Shown one piece after another: positions 1-8,466 of a stretch of 64,000 nucleotides of DNA (positions within the stretch are counted from its first letter, which is position 1; each line of letters begins with the position of its first letter). The position numbers were made by a program, and so were the translations under genes. The notes beneath the pieces are model-generated. The model saw only the letters and a program-made list of their open reading frames with translations, was not told where the DNA came from and searched no databases. Source of the DNA: Paenibacillus melissococcoides (lineage in GTDB: Bacteria; Bacillota; Bacilli; Paenibacillales; Paenibacillaceae); NCBI GenBank assembly GCA_944800085.1, contig CALYLO010000006.1, positions 124,001-188,000 of the forward strand. Direction: 5' to 3'.

Positions 1-1
1 G

Positions 2-1102
2 AGCAGATGGCACGGCGTCGGTTATTTGGGCATGGCGACGTGCTCCTTGCTGCTATCTTTTTACAGCGTGGTCGGCGGGTGGATTGTGCTCTATTTCCTC
101 AAAGGCCTGACCGGTTCGCTGCTGCAGGATGGACGCAACTACGGAGAGCTGTTCGAATCGACTGCCGCGAACCCTTGGGCGGCCGTGCTGGCACAGGCGC
201 TGTTCATGCTTATCACGATCGTTATCGTGGCCCGGGGAGTGAAGCAGGGCATTGAGAAGGCAAGCCGCATTATGATGCCTGGCTTGTTCATCCTGTTCCT
301 CGTCCTGATCGTTCGCTCGCTCACCCTCCCTGGGATGAGCGAAGGACTTGTCTATTTCCTGAAGCCGGACTTCGGCAAGCTGACGCCGCAAGCGCTGCTG
401 TATGCGCTTGGACAATCTTTCTTCTGCCTGAGTGTGGGCGGCTCCTGCATGGTGACGTACAGCTCCTATCTGAAGAAAGGGGAGCCTCTCGGAAAGCCGG
501 CTCTATCGGTCGTCGGCTTGAACGTGCTGACCTCGTTCATGGCGGGCATCGCGATATTCCCCGCTTTGTTCGCGCTCGGCATGAAGCCGCAGGAAGGCGC
601 CGGCCTGCTCTTCATCACGCTTCCGGCCGTCTTCGAGCAGCTTCCGTTCGGCAGCCTGTTCATCGCGCTGTTCCTGGCGCTCTTCTTATTCGCGACCCTG
701 ACATCGGCGTTCTCTCTGTTGGAAATCGTCGTGGCCGCATTCACCCGGGGCAAGGCTGATCAACGCGCGCGCATGTGCTGGCTGGTCGGCGGCGGTATTT
801 TCGCCTTGGGCATTCCATCGGCACTGTCCTTCGGCGTGGGCAGCCATCTGCAGTGGCTTGGGCGCAATATATTCGATTGGGCCGACTTCGCGGTGACGAA
901 CGTCATGCTTCCGCTTGGCGTGCTGCTGATCGCGCTATTCGTTGGGTTCCGGTATCCGCGCCGGCGCCTGCAGGAGGAATGGGACACGCTCGGCAGCCGC
1001 TGGCACAAAGGCTTGGCCGTGTACGTCTTCATGCTCCGCTTCATTTTGCCAGTGATCGTTCTGGTCGTGTTTTTGCACGGGATGAACTGGCTGCCGGTAT
1101 GA
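2..1102 (+). CDS. Sodium-dependent transporter, NSS/SNF family (5' end outside window)
   Basis: Sodium:neurotransmitter symporter family, importing an amino acid or related amine with Na+ across the cytoplasmic membrane. The frame is open from the first bases of the window, so the N-terminus with the unwound TM1 sodium site is missing. What remains covers about TM3 to the end: hydrophobic segments, the family blocks YSVVGGWIVLY and LTLPGMSEGL, and the conserved LGQSFFCLS stretch. It is closely similar over its whole length to the next gene, 41 bp downstream, so the two look like a tandem duplication. The substrate cannot be read from the sequence; the closest known types are YocR/YhdH and MhsT. 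Confidence 0.93.
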   Translation, partial: SRWHGVGYLGMATCSLLLSFYSVVGGWIVLYFLKGLTGSLLQDGRNYGELFESTAANPWAAVLAQALFMLITIVIVARGVKQGIEKASRIMMPGLFILFLVLIVRSLTLPGMSEGLVYFLKPDFGKLTPQALLYALGQSFFCLSVGGSCMVTYSSYLKKGEPLGKPALSVVGLNVLTSFMAGIAIFPALFALGMKPQEGAGLLFITLPAVFEQLPFGSLFIALFLALFLFATLTSAFSLLEIVVAAFTRGKADQRARMCWLVGGGIFALGIPSALSFGVGSHLQWLGRNIFDWADFAVTNVMLPLGVLLIALFVGFRYPRRRLQEEWDTLGSRWHKGLAVYVFMLRFILPVIVLVVFLHGMNWLPV

Positions 1103-1143
1103 GCGGGCAACATTCGTACACAGATTGACAACAGGAGGCAGTA

Positions 1144-2487
1144 ATGACAACTCGAGAGCAGTGGACTTCAAAACTCGGATTTATACTAGCGTCGGCCGGA
1201 TCGGCGATCGGGCTGGGGGCTATTTGGAAATTCCCCAATGTCGTTGCAACGAGCGGCGGCGGCGCATTTTTTGTTATTTTTCTAATATTTACGCTGGGTA
1301 TCGGACTCCCTCTGCTACTGGCGGAGTTCGCCATCGGGCGCAGCACCGGGCGGGGAGCCGTATCCGCATATCGGGACATTGCGCCGCAATCGAAATGGCA
1401 CTGGATCGGATACTTGGGCATCGGAACCTGCTTCCTGCTCTTGTCCTACTACAGTGTCGTTGGCGGGTGGATTGTGCTCTATGTAGGCCGCGGCATTGTC
1501 GGCGGCTTGCTCGCGAACGGCCGCGACTACGATGCGCTGTTCGCGGAGACGGTCGCCAATCCGTGGTACGCCGTAGCGGCGCAATTCGTCTTCATGCTGA
1601 TTACGATCGCGGTGGTCGCACGCGGAATCAAAGGAGGAATCGAACGGGCCAGCCGCGTCTTGATGCCCGGCTTATTCATCTTATTCCTAGTGCTGATTAT
1701 CCGTTCTCTGACCCTTCCCGGGATGGGCGAAGGACTTTGTTATTTCCTGCAGCCAGATTTCAGCAAGCTGACGGGACAGGCTGTGCTGTATGCGTTGGGG
1801 CAATCGTTCTTCTGTCTCAGCGTCGGGGTATCCGTGATGGTGACCTACAGTTCCTACTTGAGCCGCCAGGAATCGCTGCTTAAATCATCGGTCTCTGTCG
1901 TCGGCCTGAACGTCCTGACCTCGCTGATGGCGGGGCTTGCGATCTTCCCGGCCATATTTGCGCTGGGCATGAAGCCGCAGGAAGGCCCGGGCCTGCTGTT
2001 CGGCACCTTGCCAGCCTTGTTTGAGCAGCTTCCGTTCGGCGGCTTGTTCATCGTGTTGTTTTTGGCGCTGTTCCTGTTTGCGGCCTTGACCTCGGCCTTC
2101 TCCATGCTGGAGATTCTGGTATCGGGATTTTCCAAAAACGATCAACAGCGCTCCCGGATGAGCTGGCTGTTCGGCATCCTTATCTTCATCGTTGGCATCC
2201 CATCCGCCTTGTCGTTCGGCGTCTGGTCGGATGCGCGCATTTTCGGCCTGTCCCTGTTCGACGCGGCCGACTTCGCCGTGACAAATGTGCTCATGCCCGT
2301 CGGGGTGCTGCTCATCGCCTTGTTCGTCGGCTATCGCTTCCCGCGGCAGCGGCTGTACGAGGAATTCGCGAGCGAGGCGGCTTGGTGGCGCAAAAGCCTG
2401 GCCCTCTACATCATACTGCTGCGCTACGTCATTCCGGTCGTTATCGCCATCGTATTTCTTCACGTGCTTGGCCTGCTGCGGCTGTAA
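1144..2487 (+). CDS. Sodium-dependent transporter, NSS/SNF family (complete paralogue)
   Basis: A complete 447-residue member of the sodium:neurotransmitter symporter family (LeuT fold), an integral membrane Na+-coupled carrier for amino acids or similar compounds. The N-terminus carries the typical LGAIWKFPNV block followed by a glycine-rich GGGAFF stretch, which supplies the sodium/substrate site at the unwound TM1. About 11-12 membrane segments follow. The ATG is preceded by an AGGAGG site 7 bases away. It follows its paralogue by 41 bp and is probably co-transcribed with it. The region between the start codon and the first paralogue has no terminator. Bacterial members of this length act alone; the substrate is unknown. 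Confidence 0.95.
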   Translation: MTTREQWTSKLGFILASAGSAIGLGAIWKFPNVVATSGGGAFFVIFLIFTLGIGLPLLLAEFAIGRSTGRGAVSAYRDIAPQSKWHWIGYLGIGTCFLLLSYYSVVGGWIVLYVGRGIVGGLLANGRDYDALFAETVANPWYAVAAQFVFMLITIAVVARGIKGGIERASRVLMPGLFILFLVLIIRSLTLPGMGEGLCYFLQPDFSKLTGQAVLYALGQSFFCLSVGVSVMVTYSSYLSRQESLLKSSVSVVGLNVLTSLMAGLAIFPAIFALGMKPQEGPGLLFGTLPALFEQLPFGGLFIVLFLALFLFAALTSAFSMLEILVSGFSKNDQQRSRMSWLFGILIFIVGIPSALSFGVWSDARIFGLSLFDAADFAVTNVLMPVGVLLIALFVGYRFPRQRLYEEFASEAAWWRKSLALYIILLRYVIPVVIAIVFLHVLGLLRL

Positions 2488-2600
2488 GGCCGCGAGGGCG
2501 AAGATGGCGCCGCTGCTTCAGGTGCAAGTAAGCGGAGCGCGGTCCCTTTATTTTGGCGGTCTCCCACTCCTTCAGGAGGAAGGGAGTGGGGGGCAGTCAG

Positions 2601-2965
2601 TCCTTTTGTGCAAACTCCCATAGACTCAGGCTCGGAGTGGAGTGAGGGCTAGCCAGTCCTTTTGTGCAAACTCCCATTGAATCAGGCCCGGAGTGGAGTG
2701 GGTGCTAGTCAGTCCTTTTGTGCAAACTCCCATCGACTCAGGCCGGAATGGATTGGGGACTAGCCAGTCCTTTTGTGCAAACTCCCATTGAATCAGGCCC
2801 GGAGTGGAGTGGGTGCTAGTTAGTCCTTTTGTGCAAACTCCCATTGAATCAGGCCCGGAGTGGAGTGGGTGCTAGTCAGTCCTTTTGTGCAAACTCCCAT
2901 TGAGTCAGGCTCGGAGTGGGTTGGGTGCTATCCAGTCCTTTTGTGTAATCTCCCATTGAATCAGG
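2601..2965. repeat. Tandem repeat array 1, 56-bp unit, about 7 copies
   Basis: The motif TCCTTTTGTGCAAACTCCCAT begins at 2601, 2657, 2713, 2768, 2824, 2880 and 2936, giving a 56-bp period with one 55-bp unit. A degenerate eighth copy starts near 2984. Units differ by a few substitutions. One short frame crosses the array on the minus strand, but the 55-bp unit breaks it and there is no ribosome binding site, so it is probably non-coding. The array lies just past the end of the second NSS transporter. On the opposite strand the unit resembles the unit of array 2 (about 70% by eye over 32 bases). Confidence 0.9.
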
Positions 2966-3060
2966 TAGAGTAGGGTCTGACAATCCTTATCACTATTCTC
3001 CCATCCGGTCAGGGCGAGGAAAAAGACTGCGACATAATCGCTGTTAATCTCCATCTGACG

Positions 3061-3420
3061 GAATGGGATAGTGGAGCAAAGGAACGTCGCACGCATCACC
3101 AGACTGATGGAATGGGATAGTGGCACAAAGGAGCGTGTACGCATCACCAGTCTGACGGAACGGGATAGTAGCGCAAAGGAACATCGTACGCATCACCAGT
3201 CTGATGGAATGGGATAGTGGAGCAAAGGAACGTGTACGCATTACCAGACTGATGGAATGGGATAGTGGAGCAAAGGAACGTGTACGCATTACCAGACTGA
3301 CGGAATGGGATAGTGTTGCAAAGGAACGTCGTACGCATCACCAGTCTGACGGAATGGGATAGCGGCGTAAAGGAATGTCGCGCGCATCCCCAGTCTGCCG
3401 GAATGGGATAATGAGACAAA
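3061..3420. repeat. Tandem repeat array 2, 48/49-bp unit, 8 copies
   Basis: The core GAATGGGATAG begins at 3061, 3110, 3158, 3207, 3255, 3303, 3352 and 3401, with spacings alternating between 48 and 49 bases. The 49-bp steps shift the frame, which argues against translation. Each unit runs GGGATA, then AGCAAAGGAA, then GTACGCAT, then CCAGNCTGA. The array lies downstream of the minus-strand secreted-protein gene. It is oriented opposite to array 1. Confidence 0.9.
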
Positions 3421-3446
3421 GGAGCGCTGAGGCGTCCTATCGAAGC

Positions 3447-3483
3447 AGCCCCTCATCCGGTCATTGCCGACCGGCGAGGGGCT
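3447..3483 (-). terminator. Strong hairpin, candidate terminator of the secreted-protein gene
   Basis: AGCCCCTC pairs with GAGGGGCT, and CCGGTC pairs with GACCGG inside it, around a six-base loop. It lies 15 bp after the stop codon of the minus-strand gene. There is no long U-run, so termination is probable but unproved. Confidence 0.55.
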
Positions 3484-3497
3484 GTTGTCGGATATCG

Positions 3498-4430
3498 CTA
3501 TAGTTTCAGTTTCTTGGTGTTGATGATGTACATATTTTTAAGCGGGTATTTCCCGTTCGCGTATTTGCGCGCCCCGGATTCGAACAGAACGTAGAGGCTG
3601 CTTCCCGTTAGGGAGATGCCTTCGGACATCGGAGGCATTTTCAAGGAGCTGACCTTCTTGCCCGAGGCTCCGCGCGTGTAGACGAGCAAGGTGCTGTCGT
3701 TGTTGCGGCCGCAGGACTGGCTGTAGAAGACACGGTTCTTCGTCAGGGCCATCCCTTGCACCCGGTCAGGCGTCGTCCACGTATAAGAAGCCTTCGGATT
3801 GGACGGCAGTTGGCCTTTGCCATTCAGCTTATAGCCTCTCGCTTTTCCCTTCGGCCCCGGCTTGCACATCCCTTGACCGATATCTTGGCCATCCATATAT
3901 TCACCTATCCACAACACCCCATCCGCATATGAGGCATAGGAGGCTTTATGGCCAAGAGCGAATTTTTTCATGACGACATTGCTGTAATCCTTTTTGCCGG
4001 AGATCGTGCCCATGGGAATTTGGTAGACGCTCCTGCCGGAGGCAATCCATAAGTATTTGGCGCTGGCGGCGACCCCTCCGACATGTCCGGTGTGCTTCTT
4101 GCTGGCGCTCTCGTACAGATAGAGCGTCTTTATCCGCTTTTTTGTCTTCGTGTCGGTAATGGAGATAGCGCTTGCCTGACTGCTGGATTTTCCTGAATAA
4201 TGCGAGACGACGACCCAGTTTTTCCCCGGCACGACCGCCAATCCTTGAGGCACCCATTCATTTTTGGCGTTTAATCCCGGAATGACGGGACCTGTGCTCG
4301 CCACTTTGTTGAATTCCGGATAGCTTGGCTTGGCCTGGGCCTCTGCCGGCCCCAGTACGCCCGCCGTGCTCCAGGTCAGGATGAAGCACAGCATGACGGC
4401 CAAGGCACGCGATGTCCATTGGTTTACCAT
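3498..4430 (-). CDS. Secreted protein of unknown function
   Basis: A 310-residue protein with a clear Sec signal peptide: basic MVNQWTSR, a hydrophobic core at about residues 8-27, and an AEAQA cleavage region near residue 33. The mature part has repeated short blocks such as PQGLAVVPGKNWVVVSHY, LWIASGRSVYQI and VQGMALTKNRVFYSQ. These look like beta-propeller blades with alternating beta strands and loops. No catalytic motif is visible and I do not recognise the family with confidence. It is a single gene preceded by AAAGGAGAG and a promoter-proximal hairpin (see 4551-4607). It probably acts outside the cell, binding a ligand or acting as a lyase-like propeller. Confidence 0.8.
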   Translation of the reverse strand: MVNQWTSRALAVMLCFILTWSTAGVLGPAEAQAKPSYPEFNKVASTGPVIPGLNAKNEWVPQGLAVVPGKNWVVVSHYSGKSSSQASAISITDTKTKKRIKTLYLYESASKKHTGHVGGVAASAKYLWIASGRSVYQIPMGTISGKKDYSNVVMKKFALGHKASYASYADGVLWIGEYMDGQDIGQGMCKPGPKGKARGYKLNGKGQLPSNPKASYTWTTPDRVQGMALTKNRVFYSQSCGRNNDSTLLVYTRGASGKKVSSLKMPPMSEGISLTGSSLYVLFESGARKYANGKYPLKNMYIINTKKLKL

Positions 4431-4550
4431 GTTTTACAATCTCTCCTTTCAGTGGATATATACGCACGAAAACGGAAATCCAAACAGGGAGAAGTCGCTG
4501 ATAATTTTTCTAAATCAGATTCGCGGCGATGATAAATAAAAATAAAAGAA

Positions 4551-4607
4551 AGCCGCCTGCCGTAACGCCCCGACAAGTCGTCAGGTAACGCCGGCTGATT
4601 GGCGGCT
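4551..4607 (-). promoter_or_regulatory. Structured leader with terminator-like hairpin
   Basis: On the minus strand AGCCGCC pairs with GGCGGCT across a 43-base loop that itself contains CGAC/GTCG and two copies of GCGTTAC. It is followed by a U-rich tract. A -10-like TATAGT (4616-4621) and TTGATC (4641-4646, 19-bp spacing) just upstream would start the RNA at the foot of the hairpin. It may be a 5' stabilising or attenuating leader for the secreted-protein gene about 120 bases downstream, or the terminator of the MFS gene further upstream. It matches no riboswitch class I can name. Confidence 0.5.
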
Positions 4608-4846
4608 CTATATATACTATAGCGGATGAAATGCTTTTCAGATCAAGCCTTTTTTTCAAAAATTATATATTCTCATCCAATTGTTGCCTTATATCGTTAG
4701 CGGTTGGAGGTAGGGGCTCAAGTATGCAGAGGGGGGTAAAAGGGGCGTGAATTCCCGGCACATCTTCAAGGCGGCAGACGGCAGCCGTCTGCCGGCCCAA
4801 GATGCGTTAAGCAAGGCAACGAAGCCTGCTGTAGGCAGTAAGCCTG

Positions 4847-6052
4847 TCAATGACTCGTACTTCTTCTCCCATATAAGGAGTAACGGGCCCATGCCGTGTT
4901 CACGAGCAGCAAAATGCCGGAGATGATAAAAATGCCTTGAATGCCGATGAGTCCGGACATCGCTCCGCCGAATACGGGACCGATCATATTGCCGAGCGCC
5001 AGCGTGCTCGTATTGAAGCTGTAGGCCCGGCTTTCCATGCCGTCCGGCGTATATTTCCGAATCAGCGCATTGACGGATGGGAGCAGGCCGCCCATAAAGA
5101 TTCCGAGCAGGAAGCGGACGATAAGCAGCTGCCATACGGTGCCGACGAAGGCCTGCGGGATCAAGGTCAGCGCAGCGCCGATCAGACATACGGTCAATAT
5201 CCGGTGGGAGCCGTGCTTGTCGCTCATTTTCCCCAGGATCGGAGAACAAATCATGTTGGACACGCCGGTGACCGCGCTGACGAGTCCGGCGAGAAAGGCC
5301 AGATTTTGCGTCGAGCCATGAAGGTCCTGCACATATAGCGGCAGCAGCGACATCGGACTCAGCATGGCGAATTGCAGCAGGAAGGTTACCGCGAACAAAG
5401 ACAGCAGCTGCGGAATGCCAGACAGCTGCTTGAAGCCGGCGAGAACCGAGATTTGCGGCTCTTCCGCCGCTTTCTCGCGGTCGAACGATTCCTTCACCAT
5501 GAACAGCGTCAGCATCGTGGCCAGGAACAGCAACGTTCCGGTAATATAGAAAATCGGCCGATAGCCAACCCAGTCCGCCAGCCCCCCGCCGATAATCGGC
5601 CCGAGAATCGTGCCGGCGACGACGCCGGACTGCAGGATGCCCATCGCGAAGCCGGTCCGTTCGCGCGGCGTGGTCGACGATACGAGCGCGACCGCGGCCG
5701 GGTTGAAGCCCGAGATCGTTCCATTCAGCAGGCGAAGCAGCAGCAGATGCACCGGCGTCTGCGCGAAGCCCATTAATACCGTCACGATGGCCATCCCTAA
5801 GCCGGAACGGATAATCATAACTTTGCGGCCGTACTTATCGGCAAACTTGCCCCAGATCGGCTGAAAAATAAATGAGGTCAAAAAATTCGCCGCAAAGATA
5901 AGTCCCGTCCAGATCGCGATTTGATGCGGATCGCTCAAACCGATATCATGCTGCAAATACAGCGCCAAGAACGGCGTAACCATGGTCATGCCCGACATGA
6001 CCAGAAATGATCCGAACCAGAGAATAATCAGATTCAGTTTCCATTGCTGCAT
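4847..6052 (-). CDS. MFS drug-efflux transporter (YttB/MdtG-like)
   Basis: Major facilitator superfamily pump of 401 residues, about 12 membrane segments, probably a proton-driven drug exporter. Loop 2-3 holds the MFS signature GKFADKYGRKVMI, and the segment GILQSGVVAGTILGPIIGG matches the antiporter motif C of 12-TM drug exporters. The ATG at 6052 is used because GGTGAG stands 6 bases before it; a TTG at 6097 would add 15 residues but has no site. A TATAAT on the minus strand at about 6106-6111 is a good -10. It is transcribed away from the haem operon and appears monocistronic. The substrate is unknown. Confidence 0.88.
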   Translation of the reverse strand: MQQWKLNLIILWFGSFLVMSGMTMVTPFLALYLQHDIGLSDPHQIAIWTGLIFAANFLTSFIFQPIWGKFADKYGRKVMIIRSGLGMAIVTVLMGFAQTPVHLLLLRLLNGTISGFNPAAVALVSSTTPRERTGFAMGILQSGVVAGTILGPIIGGGLADWVGYRPIFYITGTLLFLATMLTLFMVKESFDREKAAEEPQISVLAGFKQLSGIPQLLSLFAVTFLLQFAMLSPMSLLPLYVQDLHGSTQNLAFLAGLVSAVTGVSNMICSPILGKMSDKHGSHRILTVCLIGAALTLIPQAFVGTVWQLLIVRFLLGIFMGGLLPSVNALIRKYTPDGMESRAYSFNTSTLALGNMIGPVFGGAMSGLIGIQGIFIISGILLLVNTAWARYSLYGRRSTSH

Positions 6053-6292
6053 AAGATGCTCACCACTTTCTGTCACGGTCCGTACAATGTTCAGCAACGG
6101 GTTCTATTATACCATATAGATATATATCAATTGTCATATGAAAACCGGGATATGGATGCAGTTGATAGCAAGTCAGGATAGGTTATGCAATTTCTGGTCA
6201 TTTCATAGTTTTGCGTAGTGAAATTGTCGAAAAATCATCATATGCGAACGTTTTTTGTCAACAGATTGTCATAGCTACCCGGATCGGCGAGG

Positions 6293-6321
6293 TTGTGGGA
6301 AGCAGGGAAAAGGGGCATAAT
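6293..6321 (+). promoter_or_regulatory. Candidate promoter of the haem operon
   Basis: TTGTGG (6293-6298), a 17-bp spacer and CATAAT (6316-6321), about 80 bp before hemE. The rest of the 350-bp gap between the MFS gene and hemE is A+T-rich and shows no gene. Confidence 0.45.
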
Positions 6322-6403
6322 GGAAGCGTTAGCTATAAAAAAGTGCGTGTCCAAAACGGACGATTTGTCTATAAGCACAATACCGTCAAAGCGGGGTATA
6401 TGA

Positions 6404-7450
6404 ATGACTTATAATGATCGTTTTCTGAAAGCGTGTCGACAGGAACAAGCAGACCGCGTGCCGGTATGGTACATGCGGCAGGCCGGGCGTTATGATCCCG
6501 ACTATCGCAAGATTAAAGAGAAATACAGTCTGCTTGAAATATGCCGGCAGCCGGAGCTGGCCGCCGAGGTGACGATGATGCCCGTCCGCAAGCTTGGCGT
6601 GGATGCGGCGATTCTCTATTCCGATATTATGAATCCGGTCGCTTCGATGGGGATCGACTTCGATATCGTAGCTAATGTAGGGCCGGTAATTCAAAATCCG
6701 ATACGAAGCGCGGCCGACGTCGAGCGCCTGACACCGGTCGATCCGGAAGGCGATCTGGGCCATATTCTGGAGACGATTCGCATCCTTGACAGGGAACTGA
6801 AGGTTCCGCTCATCACGTTCGCGGGCTCCCCGTTCACGATTGCGAGTTATTTAATTGAAGGGCGTCCTTCCAAAAATTACATCCTTACGAAAACGATGAT
6901 GTATGAGACTCCTGACGTATGGCATGCCTTGATGGGCAAGCTGGGAGACATGGTGATCGCCTATGTGCGTTCCCAGGTGGCGAACGGGGCCAAAGCGTTC
7001 CAATTGTTCGACAGCTGGGTCGGCTCCTTGTCTCCGCGCGATTTCGAACGGTACGTGCTGCCGACGATGAAGCGCATTTTTGCGGAGCTGTTCGAGCTGG
7101 ACGTTCCGAAAATATATTTCCCCGGCGTCAGCTCCGGCGAATTGCTTCCGACCCTCCGCGATCTGAAGGCGGATGTAATCGGGTTGGACTGGCGGGTGTC
7201 CGTAACGGAAGGACGCCGCCGGCTGAACGGCCGGTTCGCCGTGCAAGGCAATCTGGACCCTTATGTGCTGACGGGACCGATGAGCGTCATCGAACGGGAA
7301 GCCGCCCATATCATAGAGCAGGGAATTCAAGAGCCGGGCTACATTTTCAATCTCGGCCACGGGCTGTTCCCGGAAGCTTCGCTGGACAAATTGCGGCAGC
7401 TGACCGAGTTCGTGCATGAATATTCGAGCCAATTGCTGGCGAAGAAATAA
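6404..7450 (+). CDS. hemE: Uroporphyrinogen decarboxylase
   Basis: Removes the four acetate carboxyl groups of uroporphyrinogen III to give coproporphyrinogen III, in the cytoplasm. The 348-residue length is normal. Both family signatures are present: WYMRQAGRYDPDYRK near residue 22 with the catalytic Arg pair, and GLDWRVSVTEGRR near residue 245. The active-site Asp of ILYSDIMNP is also there. The ATG at 6404 is chosen by homology; GCGGGG lies 7 bases upstream, and an overlapping out-of-frame ATG at 6400 is ignored. First gene of a hemE-hemH-hemG operon as in Bacillus subtilis. Confidence 0.97.
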   Translation: MTYNDRFLKACRQEQADRVPVWYMRQAGRYDPDYRKIKEKYSLLEICRQPELAAEVTMMPVRKLGVDAAILYSDIMNPVASMGIDFDIVANVGPVIQNPIRSAADVERLTPVDPEGDLGHILETIRILDRELKVPLITFAGSPFTIASYLIEGRPSKNYILTKTMMYETPDVWHALMGKLGDMVIAYVRSQVANGAKAFQLFDSWVGSLSPRDFERYVLPTMKRIFAELFELDVPKIYFPGVSSGELLPTLRDLKADVIGLDWRVSVTEGRRRLNGRFAVQGNLDPYVLTGPMSVIEREAAHIIEQGIQEPGYIFNLGHGLFPEASLDKLRQLTEFVHEYSSQLLAKK

Positions 7451-7494
7451 GAAACAGGGTGTAACGAGAACGAGACGGAATGGAGGGACAGCGA

Positions 7495-8451
7495 GTGTCC
7501 AAGCGTAAAATCGGCGTGCTGGTGATGTCCTACGGAACTCCCCGCAGCCTCGAAGAAATCGAGCCTTATTACACGCATATCCGGCGGGGCAATCCGCCTT
7601 CCGAGGAGCAGTTGAAGGAACTGACGGACCGGTATGAAGCGATTGTCGGGGGCGTGTTCCCGCTCCGGGAGCATACCGACCGCCAAGTTGAAGCGCTGCA
7701 GGAGACGCTGAACCGCCGTACCGAAGGCACGGAAGTTCAGTATGCGTGCTACCAAGGCTTGAAGCATGCGCAGCCGTATATTGAGGACGGCGTCGCGGCG
7801 ATGGCCGCGGACGGCATTAAGGAATCCGTGTCCGTCGTGCTGGCGCCGCATTATTCCGCGATGAGCGTCGGCGGCTACAATGCGCGGGCGAAGGAAGCGG
7901 CGGCGAAGCACGGGATCGAGCTTCGCTGCGTCAACAGCTATCATCTTCACCCCGATCTGCTGGATGCGTTGACCGAACGGGTGAATGAGCAGTTGGACGC
8001 CTTCGTCGCCGAAGGGGCGAAGCGGGAGGAGATCCAGGTGTTGTTCAGCGCCCACAGCCTGCCTGCGCGAATCCTGGAAATGAATGATCCGTATGTGGAT
8101 GAATTGAACGCCACCTCGGCCGCGATAGCCGGGCGCTGCGGGCTGAAGGAAGGGCAGTGGAGATTCACCTGGCAGAGCGCGGGCCGCACGGCAACGCCTT
8201 GGCTGGGCCCGGATATTTTGGACACGCTCGCCGCGGTTCAGCAGGAAGGCATCCGTTGGGTGCTCTCCGCGCCGATCGGATTCGTATCCGATCATCTGGA
8301 AGTGCTGTATGATCTCGATATCGAGGCGGTGCAGGAGGCCGAGCGTCTGGGCATCCGCTTGAAGCGCATTCGCATGCTGAACGATAATCCGAAGTATATG
8401 GCGACATTGGCCGACGTGACGATGAAGGCGATGTCGGAAGCGAGTAACTAG
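7495..8451 (+). CDS. hemH: Coproporphyrin III ferrochelatase
   Basis: Inserts Fe2+ into the porphyrin ring. In Firmicutes the substrate is coproporphyrin III, so the enzyme is also called CpfC. The protein has 318 residues from the GTG at 7495, which has GGAGGG seven bases upstream; an ATG at 7480 lies in front of that site and is unlikely. The conserved FSAHSLPARI segment with the metal-binding His is present, as is the conserved His of LAPHYSAMSVGGY. It lies 44 bp after hemE and 15 bp before hemG, so it is in the same operon. Confidence 0.96.
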   Translation: MSKRKIGVLVMSYGTPRSLEEIEPYYTHIRRGNPPSEEQLKELTDRYEAIVGGVFPLREHTDRQVEALQETLNRRTEGTEVQYACYQGLKHAQPYIEDGVAAMAADGIKESVSVVLAPHYSAMSVGGYNARAKEAAAKHGIELRCVNSYHLHPDLLDALTERVNEQLDAFVAEGAKREEIQVLFSAHSLPARILEMNDPYVDELNATSAAIAGRCGLKEGQWRFTWQSAGRTATPWLGPDILDTLAAVQQEGIRWVLSAPIGFVSDHLEVLYDLDIEAVQEAERLGIRLKRIRMLNDNPKYMATLADVTMKAMSEASN

Positions 8452-8466
8452 AAAGAAGGTAACAAC

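Noticed and set aside
2626..3419. Repetitive short proteins on the minus strand across arrays 1 and 2 (MRTRSFAPLSHSIS-type units)
   Set aside because: Unit lengths of 55/56 and 48/49 shift the frame repeatedly, and there are no ribosome binding sites. The DNA, not the peptide, is what repeats.
2601..3420. CRISPR array
   Set aside because: No unique spacers between the repeats; they are head-to-tail tandem repeats.
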